This document shows, one piece after another, positions 57,701 to 64,000 of a stretch of DNA of 64,000 nt. The stretch spans positions 8,187,632 through 8,251,631 of the forward strand of contig JABAKD010000028.1 of assembly GCA_012845835.1 (NCBI GenBank). Reading direction: 5' to 3'. How positions within the stretch are numbered: position 1 is the stretch's first letter; every line of letters begins with the position of its first letter. The stretch comes from Undaria pinnatifida (taxonomy: Eukaryota > Sar > Phaeophyceae > Laminariales > Alariaceae). The position numbers and the translations under genes were made by a program. Under the pieces are notes generated by a model that was not told where the DNA came from, made no database searches, and saw only the letters and a program-made list of their open reading frames with translations.

Positions 57701-60700
57701 CGAGGCTGGAAGTTGATCGTTTGTTTCGGGGAGACAATATATACCGACGAGACAATGTTGACTGATTCTTATTTCGTATTTTTGCCCCTCTTGTTTTTTT
57801 TTTTTTTTTTTTTTTACGTTTGTTTGTTTTTTCTTGCTGCTCGGCTTTTCCTCATCCCCCTTTGCAGCAAGGCGACGGGAATGGACGCGCCCGACACCGG
57901 GCGCTTGAGCCACATCTACCAGCTCTCCGGCTTCGCCGACCCGGTCTACGCCGAGGCCTGCGTTACCGTGCACGACTACGACATCGTCCTAGAGGTGCGT
58001 GGCGTTTGTGGGAAGGATGCTTCGGGTTGGGGGGGAGATCAGGGGTGTGTGGGAGGTGATAGTCAAGGGGGATAGGGGAGAACCCCACCCCATCCCCACC
58101 CTCACCGCCACCCTCTCCCCATCCCACGCCTACTCAATCCCAACCCCGCCCCGGCCCAACCCTCCCCATCCACCCCGCCTCCTCTTTGACTTGGTGATAT
58201 GATGTATGTCATGCAGGTGTTGATGGTCAGCCGCACACCCAACACGCTTACAAACCTGACACAATCCTACCGCCACCCGTCCCCAACCCAACCTCAACCC
58301 CCAACCCTAACCTCATCCCAAGCGCCCTTTCTCCTCGCTGACTTGGTGAAACTGCCTCCAAGATGTTGGTGGTCGACCGCACTCCCATCGCGCTTTCGAA
58401 CCCGACCCATCCCCACCCAATCCCCATCCCCACCCTGCCCAATCACCATTCCCACCCTGCCCCAATCCAAACCCAGCCCAACCCCGGACGCTGTCCGTTC
58501 CGTTTGACTTGATGATCTGTTTCGTTTAGATGTTGGTGATCAACCGCACCCCCAACACGCTGACGAACCTGACTGTGGAGCTGTCGACGATGGGAGACCT
58601 TCGCCTCGTAGAGCGACCGCAATCGCATACCATCGGGCCCCTCGACTCGCGCAACATCCGTGCAAACATCAAGGTGACGGAGATGAAAATGATGACGCCG
58701 TTTTTTTTTTCAGTTTTTTGTTACTCTTGTGTCTGCTCTTTTTTTGTCGAGTTTTTTTTCTTGTTCTTTTTTCTGTTTTTTTTTCGATCCCTTTCGTTCG
58801 CGTGCGCGCGTGCGTAGTCATAGCGCCCGTTGATTGATTTGTGATTTCGTTTCGCAACACCCCCTGCCGGCGAGTCCACGGGTTCTCGTAAGTATATTAT
58901 CGAGTGCAGCCGCCCATGGCAGTCGTTGTCCCTTGTTGGCGTTGGCGTTTAGGACACAGTGATCCTCCCTCGAGAGTGCGGTGCCTTGCCATATTACAAT
59001 ACCCGGACTAAAGTGGGATCCCCTGATTAGTGCGGTATGCTGTTGGGCAAGGTTGCGAAGAGCGATTCTCACCGCAGTAAACGGGTCACCGCCGACGAGT
59101 ACTGTGGCCGGTGTAGGTTGAGTGGAGGGGCAGTAGATGCTGCCGCCGTGGCTGAAGCATCAGCAGCGGCAGCTATTGTGTTGTATGTTGTGTTTTGCGG
59201 TACATGTGATTGTGTGTGCGATTGTGCGTTGTGAATAGCGTATCGTGCATAAGTTAGCGACATACATCTACTGCGCTTTTGCACCGCTTTTGATCGGACC
59301 GTCGCCAACAGTCCCATTCCAACGTCAGCCGTTGTCGGTGTTTTATTTTTTTATTTTTCTTGCAACAAGTACAATGTTCGTTTTTTTCTTTCTGCTGTGG
59401 TGGTGGGGGGGGGGGAACAGGTCAGCAGCACCGAGACAGGTCACATCTTCGGCACGATTGTTTACGAGAACAGCTCCACCGCGGAGAAGACGTACATCAA
59501 CCTTAACGACATACACATGGACATCATGGACTACATCAAGCCGGCCTCGTGCAGCGAGGAGGCTTTCCGCTCGATGTGGGCGGAGTTCGAGTGGGAGAAC
59601 AAGGCGAGTCTTGTTGGGCGAGGGGTCTCTGCTTTGAACGTTCTGTTCTGTTTGGTTTGGTTTGGTTTGGTTTGTTTGTTTGTTTGTATGTTTTTTTTTT
59701 TTTTTTTTTCGGTGTTTGGTTTCCTTGGCTTAGCTTGCCCTGACTTGGCGTGCTCAATGTGGCTTTTCGCTGCTTTGCTTGCGACGACGGGGCGTCCGTT
59801 CGAGATATCTGAAATCAATTGCGTGAAGCCGTGTAAGGGCGGACTAGTGGGTGCGTGACGTTCCGGTAACATATTATTTTGCAATATCGATGTACAGCAA
59901 CACGTTGCTATTTACATGACACTGCGACAACAGCATCAAATGACATAAGCGTTGCGTTTCGAAAAACAACACGCCACACATGGAACCACGATCACCCCAC
60001 AGTTACGATAATGTGACATTGCATGTATCGTATCACGTGTATCATTCCCAACCCGAATATTACGTCACCCCCCCCCCCCCCCCCCCCCCTCCCTACCCCA
60101 CACCGCCTCACCACGCCATATCAAACCCCAATGGCAAGCGTGTCTCGTTTTCCTGACCCGCGGCGTTTAACGTTTAACTCTGTCGTCGCCTCAGGTGGCT
60201 GTGAACACATCCTTCACGGATCTGAACGAGTTCTTGAAGCACTTGGTGGCGAAGACCAACACCAACTGCCTCACGCCCCTGTCTTCGTTGGATGGTCCCA
60301 GTTCTTTCCTGGTATGTTGTCTTACCATTACATAGGTTTATATATCCGCTATGCTAACAATTCATGTGGCACGTTATGTCGTTTTGTTGGTGGGCTTTTT
60401 GTCATTTGGCTAACGATTATCTGGGCATTGTTCGGCTGTTTTAGATGCGCTTTTATTTTTTACGCGAGTGATTCATTTGGCTTCGTTCGTTTTTATTTCG
60501 AACGTATAAAGCATAGTAGCATATTTGGGGGAAGACATGTGTCTGGTAGTAATATTAAAGAGTTTTTTTTGCTCCTTATCCAGCAAAATAGGTATAAATT
60601 TGAAAAAAATAACAGAGAGGAAAATTACTGATCATTTATGCCTACAATACCTTTCGTACGAACTAAGTTTGAAACTTCGTGCCGAATTTTCTGTTTTTGG

Positions 60701-61505
60701 CTTTACACTCCGTTCCCTTTTTTCATCGCTCGCTACTGCTTCCGCACGCGCTTGCTTTCGCTTACACTGTCGTTTGTACGCTTTTGCACGTTTGACTCCA
60801 AAAACAGGAAGCAGACCTGTATACGATGAGCGCGTCCGGAGAGTCGAAAACAAACTGAGTTTGAGCACAAACTTGATTTGAAAACAGGACGTATTTGCAT
60901 ATAGAAGGATGTTGAAAATGAACCGATTTTGAAAGCAAAGCGATTTTGAAAGTTTTGAAAGCACCCCGATCGTGAAAACAGACCGAACTTTGACGACGAA
61001 GTCACATTTTTGTACTTTTGAACCCTCCTTTTATCGCGTTTATTTTTTCTGGCTCTTCCATCCGCCCGAATAGTACCAACAACTTGTACGTTATGATATG
61101 TGCGTGTCGGGAGAGTTGAAAACGAACCGATTTCCAAACAAACAGGACTTTAAATCAAACGATATTCAAAACGAGAAAACCGACTTTGAAAGCCAGTAAA
61201 ATTCGAAAAACGAGAAAAAAAGAACGAGCTTGAAACCGAAGCTGTTTTTTTACACGTATTTTGTCGTAATGTGTCGTTTTTTTGTCGTGTTTTCTTCCCC
61301 GTTCAAACAGGCGGCGAACCTGTACGCCATGAGCGTGTTCGGAGAGGACGCGCTTGTAAACGTGAGCGTGGAAAAGAAGAGCGACGCCGACGGAAAGCTC
61401 AGCGGCCACGTGCGCATCCGGAGCAAGACCCAGGGAATCGCGCTGTCCCTCGGCGACCGCATCACCCTGGTCCAGCGCGGGCCTGGCGCTAACGCCCAAC
61501 CATAA
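41044..61505 (+). CDS. COPB1: Coatomer subunit beta (beta-COP), complete, 23 exons
   Basis: COPI coat subunit for Golgi-to-ER and intra-Golgi vesicles. Exons: 41044-41109, 42638-42738, 43468-43597, 44147-44269, 45006-45089, 45923-46063, 46561-46614, 48122-48262, 49347-49448, 49764-49889, 50495-50616, 51512-51599, 52021-52125, 53712-53964, 54378-54547, 55320-55412, 56029-56157, 57297-57415, 57868-57994, 58530-58673, 59421-59603, 60195-60311, 61311-61505. The sum is 2913 nt, 970 residues plus TAA; human beta-COP is 953. The N-terminal half is the adaptin-like HEAT solenoid ([50 protein letters not shown]). Exon 14 carries a Gly-rich hinge, then GTYATQT. Exons 19-23 encode the conserved C-terminal and appendage-platform regions ([43 protein letters not shown]). 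The ATG at 41044 is the first in frame after a TAG at 40930. Intron 21 uses a GC donor. Exon 1 diverges most from other species and is the least certain. Confidence 0.97.
42385..42637 (+). repeat. About 112-bp tandem duplication ending at the COPB1 exon 2 acceptor
   Basis: CGTAACTGTGGTGGAGTCGG, TTTTTAGGCCACGTTACCCT and then CGTAACTGTGGTGGAATCGG, CTTTCAGGCTACGTTATCCT. Each unit ends in an acceptor-like TTTAG/TTCAG. C-rich simple sequence fills 42110-42270. Confidence 0.85.
43235..43460 (+). repeat. Degenerate 7-8 nt repeat (TGATCTATGGTC type)
   Basis: ATGGTCTATGATCTGTTGTC-type units run up to within about 10 bp of the COPB1 exon 3 acceptor. Confidence 0.88.
43812..44030 (+). repeat. Family B retroposon, truncated
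   Basis: CCGCCTCACAAGTGGTTCTT to CTATGCATTAACCGGGTACC with a C-rich tail, directly followed by a family A copy. Confidence 0.9.
44031..44124 (+). repeat. Family A retroposon with 24-C tail next to COPB1 exon 4
   Basis: GTCTCGAAAGGGATGCGTTG, CACAAATGAGTAC and then 24 uninterrupted C at 44101-44124. The COPB1 exon 4 acceptor AG is at 44145-44146. Confidence 0.92.
45640..45870 (+). repeat. Degenerate (ACCAT)n array flanking an exon relic
   Basis: CCATACCATGCCATGGCATG-type units on both sides of the duplicated exon-6 boundary at 45688-45762. Confidence 0.88.
45688..45762 (+). pseudogene. Decayed copy of COPB1 intron 5/exon 6 boundary
   Basis: GGAACCGTGCTGATACCCTG, CCGTAGCTGTCGCCGAATGG and GCCGGAGCAGATGGGGCG match 45897 onward, offset 186 bp. 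The copy keeps an acceptor-like TAG but ends after about 35 nt of exon. Confidence 0.85.
47260..48000. other. AT-richer block in COPB1 intron 7, unclassified
   Basis: Lower GC than its surroundings, with TTTTTGAAAATTTGGCGGGG and CGATATTACGATCCGAAAAA. The composition resembles the mariner-like element at 28188-29313 and suggests a transposon remnant, but I could not find matching inverted ends. 46620-47260 shows nothing recognised. Confidence 0.4.
48588..48672 (+). repeat. Fragment of the CAGTGGG MITE family
   Basis: ACCCCTCCCTGTACAAATTT, CAAGTAATTTTGTCCCCCAA and GGCTGTAAAGGCGTTATAA are the reverse complement of the 11838 fragment. Confidence 0.8.
50056..50155 (+). pseudogene. Decayed copy of COPB1 exon 10/intron 10 boundary
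   Basis: CTCGAGGAGGTCGTGCAG, GGTGCG and TTGGATGCCGTTGGTGGTTG match 49874-49940, offset 186 bp. Exon and intron parts are duplicated together and the donor is shifted by an extra G. Confidence 0.82.
50361..50430 (+). repeat. (CCTTG)n microsatellite
   Basis: About 13 CCTTG units followed by (GGT)n, ending about 40 bp before the exon 11 acceptor. Confidence 0.95.
51086..51176 (+). repeat. Fragment of the CAGTGGG MITE family
   Basis: TAAGAGCCCCCAAATCCCTC, CCTATACTAATTTCAAGTAA and TTCCAGCTGTACAGGCGTTA. Confidence 0.8.
52140..52535 (+). repeat. 25-30 bp minisatellite with two relics of COPB1 exon 13 3' end
   Basis: Units GCGCTGATTGGTCGG plus TTTTGGTCCG. Relics at 52345-52420 (GGGGAGTGTTCTGTGAGGTG) and 52445-52530 (TAGGGAGTACTGCACAGGGC) copy the exon end GGGGGAGTACTGTGAG and its donor. 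Confidence 0.82.
52590..52960 (+). repeat. About 120-bp tandem repeat, three units plus a distant one
   Basis: CCAGACGACGCCCGCTTGTG, GCGCGATGCCCGCTTGCGGG and CAGACGACGCCCGCTCGCAG mark successive units. A fourth, CAGACGATAGCCCCACCC, is at 53560. Confidence 0.82.
53185..53390 (+). repeat. tRNA-derived SINE (family G), headless copy
   Basis: ATTCGATGCGCGTCGACGAG, GCGTGTACCGTAGTGGGGG, ACCCCGGATCTGAGGTACAT and GGGATAAGCAAAAAAA. Confidence 0.88.
54250..54315 (+). repeat. Dispersed element H
   Basis: CAGCTGTGAGATCGAAGATT, TTGTCGCAACCCATCTTCGC and AAGCTGTGTGTGATA. Confidence 0.82.
54752..54792 (+). repeat. (GTT)n microsatellite
   Basis: About 13 TTG units in COPB1 intron 15. Confidence 0.95.
54970..55160 (+). 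repeat. Poly(C) runs and C/T-rich tract
   Basis: C runs of about 19 and 22 with CTGTCTGCC units ahead of exon 16. On the minus strand it makes a spurious Gly-rich ORF. Confidence 0.9.
55628..55760 (+). repeat. (GGTGTT)n microsatellite
   Basis: About 20 near-perfect hexamers in COPB1 intron 16. Confidence 0.95.
58217..58260 (+). pseudogene. Truncated copy 1 of COPB1 exon 20
   Basis: After a good acceptor (CATGCAG) it reads [15 protein letters not shown], nearly the functional peptide [15 protein letters not shown], then runs into C-rich DNA without a donor. Confidence 0.85.
58363..58410 (+). pseudogene. Truncated copy 2 of COPB1 exon 20
   Basis: Reads [15 protein letters not shown] after an AG (CTCCAAG), then C-rich DNA. 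More diverged than copy 1. Confidence 0.82.
60066..60092 (+). repeat. Poly(C) run of about 23
   Basis: In COPB1 intron 21 (the GC-AG intron), about 100 bp upstream of the acceptor. No retroposon body is recognised to its left. Confidence 0.9.
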
Positions 61506-61531
61506 TGGGTATACCTCAAAGTATTATACGA

Positions 61532-61668
61532 CTATGAGGGGGCGGGGGCGGGGGTGTACTCATATCATGCATGACCGTAGTTTTAAGACCCTAGACCCTC
61601 GCATCCTTGCAATGCCGGAACGGAGCACTTCGGGTTTGCGCTGACCAGGCGGATATTGCTTGAACTAC
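61532..61668 (-). repeat. Family B retroposon just after the COPB1 stop
   Basis: GGGGGCGGGGGTGTACTCAT, CATGCATGACCGTAG and CCTCGCATCCTTGCAATGCC. It starts about 27 bp past TAA, so it probably lies in the 3' UTR. A 22-G run follows at 61673. Confidence 0.88.
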
Positions 61669-61705
61669 TATCGGGGGGGGGGGGGGGGGGGGGGCTGTTG
61701 TCGGT

Positions 61706-61790
61706 CATTAAGCAGGACTAGTACTGGTCCTAGTACTGGTCCTGGTACTAGTCCTAGGACTGGTCTGGAAGTTGGGTGGGGGGGCATTAG
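61706..61790 (+). repeat. ACTAGTACTGGTCCT short tandem repeat
   Basis: Partly palindromic 12-nt units (AGTACTGGTCCT). 61790-62150 shows nothing else recognised. Confidence 0.85.
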
Positions 61791-62162
61791 GCAGGGCTAG
61801 GACTGGTTCGGGGAGGAGGGGTGGGAGGAGGGGGGTTTTGGGGATTTGAGGGCTGGGGGTGTGTGCGGATGGAAGATTTTGGAGTCTGTATGGCCAGGAT
61901 TTTTCGCCGAAGTTGTTCATGGTGTTGGGTGGGTGGGTAGGTATTTTTGTGTAGCCAGAGCACGGCGCACATGTTCGGCAGCAGACCGTACACAGATAGT
62001 GATCGACAGCGAAGAAGAAACGCTACTTGTTTTCATCGTGTTTTCTTCTGCGTACCCTCCCCGCTTTTTTTTTTTTTGCGTTCTCTCTCCACAAGAAGGG
62101 TTGCCAGGGCAGTGCTGTACTTGGTGGGTAGTTTTCATGAGTTTTTTTTTTTATTCCCCCTG

Positions 62163-62320
62163 GCTAAACGCTACCAATACGTACTACTGTTCTTTCTCTT
62201 GTCACTCTCTGCGATTATTATGCCATGTGTTTGATAGCTGAACGCTGCCAGTACGTACTATTGCTCTTTCTCTCTCGTCACTCTCTGCGATTATTGAGCC
62301 ATTTGTTTGAAAACCTCGAC
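62163..62320 (+). repeat. Tandem duplication of about 80 bp
   Basis: CTACCAATACGTACTACTGT, TCACTCTCTGCGATTATT and then CTGCCAGTACGTACTATTGC, TCACTCTCTGCGATTATT. Confidence 0.88.
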
Positions 62321-62571
62321 CAAGCATCAGTCACCCCCTTCCTTCAGAAAAGGTCTGTTGTTATATGGCCAGTTTCATTTCTCGTGCAATGCTTTGCTTG
62401 CGCTTCATATCGATACTGTACGCCCTTTCCTACTAATTAAGCGCTTTCTCGGGGTTTCCTGATGCGACAAAGGCTTGCGGAAGGGCGGGCTGTATCTCCG
62501 TGTTTCTCTGCCGAATTCTACAGGCGACTCGCGTGAGCGGGTCGATACCTTCTCCGGAACGGACTTAACAT

Positions 62572-62632
62572 ATGCTACCAAGGTGCAGATTATAGAGACC
62601 GTCTACCAAGGTGCAGATTATAGGGACCGTTC
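62572..62632 (+). repeat. 31-bp tandem duplication
   Basis: CTACCAAGGTGCAGATTATA, GAGACCGT and then CTACCAAGGTGCAGATTATA, GGGACCGT. Confidence 0.88.
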
Positions 62633-62935
62633 GGGCAATTGTGCCGATATCTAGGCGAAAAACGAGACGAAAAAAACGGGTTATATCACGGTGTCGGCGA
62701 TGAGCTAGGGCGCCCCGAAAAACACATTATTTTCAACATCAAGGGGAGACGACAACCTTGACTTTGTCCACCTTCTGAAGCAAGGGAAGTCGGAGGTCTT
62801 TGTGCGGAGATTGCTCCAGTTGCAAAGCCCTTCCGATCGGTTATGCTCGGTAGAGAGGAGTTTTTTTTTTCGACCGGGTTAATATTTTCCTTGCTTCGCG
62901 CATGTTGGCGCGGCGTAGAAAACAATTCGATGGGG

Positions 62936-63120
62936 ACGCGTGCTAGTTTAGTCTAAAGGAGTAGTAGCACTTTTCGTCTGAATGAATGACAGGGCTCCTC
63001 AACCCCGAAATCGCCGGAATAACATTCTTATTTTATACCTGGTACAATATCGAAAAACGTCAGCTGTGAGTACGACCGATTGAATGGTTGAAGCTCAACC
63101 TTGCAAGCTGCGTGGTGGTG
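62936..63120 (+). repeat. GACGCG MITE left end followed by element H
   Basis: GACGCGTGCTAGTTTAG and GAATGACAGGGCTCCTCAA (62936-63018), then TACCTGGTAC and CAGCTGTGAGTACGACCGAT to CAAGCTGCGTGGTGG. Confidence 0.78.
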
Positions 63121-63179
63121 CACGTATATTTTCATTTATTATATGGTGTTTGTGAATTAAACTTCTATTAATAGGTACT

Positions 63180-63339
63180 TTAGACGATAGGACTAGCACT
63201 TTTTTCACCGACGCCCTCCAAGCATGCTATCGCCCAACTGGGTAAGGAGGCCGTTCACGATATTTTGGCAGTTGACCCCTACTCAACCCCCGTCGGCCGC
63301 GCCTTGGCCTCGAAGTTTCTACGAAATATGATGGACCTC
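63180..63339 (+). other. Possible 3'-terminal coding fragment
   Basis: An open frame without its own ATG follows an acceptor-like TTTAG and includes IAQLGKEAVHDILAVDPYS, TPVGRALASKF and a TAA. Base composition and peptide look protein-like, but I recognise no family, and it could be a final exon, a transposon fragment or chance. Confidence 0.25.
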
Positions 63340-63544
63340 TAATGATATGCCAGTAACGAACACCCCACATGCCGTGTGCCGGTGGTTTGCTGCAAGCCTT
63401 GGGCGAAATTCCACGATAGCCCGATCTCCCCCGATTTCTTCCTGAAGGCCAACGCTATTCGTCCTCATCAACTAGATCACCTCCGCCCCCCCCCAATATC
63501 ACGTCACCGAAAACGAGGGTTTCGTGCGCATTGAGCTCTTCCTT

Positions 63545-63955
63545 GGAGGTCGAGAAAATAACCACTCGGCGGTCCGTGCGAGGCCAGGGTGGTGTCATCG
63601 TCGCCCTCTACGAAAACCAGTGCACAAGAGCCTCCCCCAACCATCGTGGGAGCAAGAGATGGATCTGTAATACTTCTGGGAGCACCTTCTTGATTGTTGG
63701 CCCGGAGCGTCACTTCAAGTCGAGCAGACTAATCGGCTATTTCTAGAAAATCTCACCAACCACCGCTCCGTACGAGGCCAGGGTGGAGTCGTGGAGTCAT
63801 CGTCGTCTTCTACCAAAAATGCAAAAACGCTTGAAGAGCCTTTCCCAACAATCATGAGGGCAAGATATGGATCTCCAATACTTCCGGGAACACGTTGTTG
63901 ATTCTTGGGCCGAAGCGCCAATTCAAGTCGAGCAGGCTAATCGGCTATTATTCCG
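63545..63955. repeat. Tandem duplication of about 200 bp
   Basis: CGTGCGAGGCCAGGGTGG, AGAGATGGATCTGTAATACT, CACTTCAAGTCGAGCAGACT and AATCGGCTATTTC recur as CGTACGAGGCCAGGGTGG, AGATATGGATCTCCAATACT, AATTCAAGTCGAGCAGGCTA and ATCGGCTATTA. Both strands are partly open, so it may be coding, but no frame is convincingly conserved across both units. Confidence 0.75.
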
Positions 63956-64000
63956 TTTCATGCGCGCAAGTGCTGCCAGGCGCCAAGTCCCTCGCAATCA

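Larger units (their letters stand above)
58080..58529 (+). repeat. Tandem units of C-rich intron end plus truncated COPB1 exon 20
   Basis: Each unit has CCCCAACCC-rich DNA, a TTGACTTGGTGAT-like block, an acceptor-like AG and the first about 45 nt of exon 20. Exon parts are at 58217-58260 (GTGTTGATGGTCAGCCGCAC) and 58363-58410 (ATGTTGGTGGTCGACCGCAC). The intact exon follows at 58530. Confidence 0.9.

Overview
The window is nuclear DNA from an intron-rich, repeat-rich eukaryote. Three protein genes can be rebuilt exon by exon. Their short GC-rich exons (54-782 nt) are separated by introns of roughly 0.4-7.5 kb with GTGCGT/GTGAGT-type donors. Exon density, intron size and the two conserved proteins fit a photosynthetic stramenopile, most likely a brown alga. 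That placement is inference; no marker in the window proves it.

Layout. (1) 508-9985, plus strand: the 3' part of the RFC3 gene, the small clamp-loader subunit of replication factor C (8 exons in the window; the N-terminal exon lies upstream). (2) About 10-21.4 kb: the intergenic stretch between two convergent genes, packed with nested small transposons (two inverted-repeat MITE families, a TRIM retroelement, poly(C)-tailed retroposons) and tandem repeats. (3) 21384-40617, minus strand: a 7-exon gene for a FYVE zinc-finger protein of about 913 residues with long Ser/Gly/Asn-rich linkers and an unrecognised C-terminal region. Its 7.5-kb intron 4 holds a tRNA-Thr(CGT) gene and a Tc1/mariner-like element that itself carries a TRIM. 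(4) 40618-41043: a short head-to-head promoter interval. (5) 41044-61505, plus strand: the complete 23-exon gene for coatomer subunit beta (COPB1), about 970 residues, with one GC-AG intron. (6) 61506-64000: flank with a retroposon, tandem duplications and a possible coding fragment.

The three genes are unrelated housekeeping or trafficking functions: DNA replication clamp loading, COPI vesicle coat, and a probable endosomal phosphoinositide-binding protein. They do not form a pathway, although the FYVE and COPB1 genes are both linked to membrane traffic and share a promoter region.

The most unusual content is non-coding. Two related retroposon families end in the same 3' module and a poly(C) tract, and in two places that tract lies just upstream of a splice acceptor of a housekeeping gene. 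Several real exons are accompanied by decayed tandem copies of themselves, or of an intron/exon boundary, in neighbouring introns or the 3' flank. A large inverted pair of retroposons brackets three RFC3 exons. No CRISPR, bacterial operon or viral gene set is present, and I did not find a convincing new enzymatic system.
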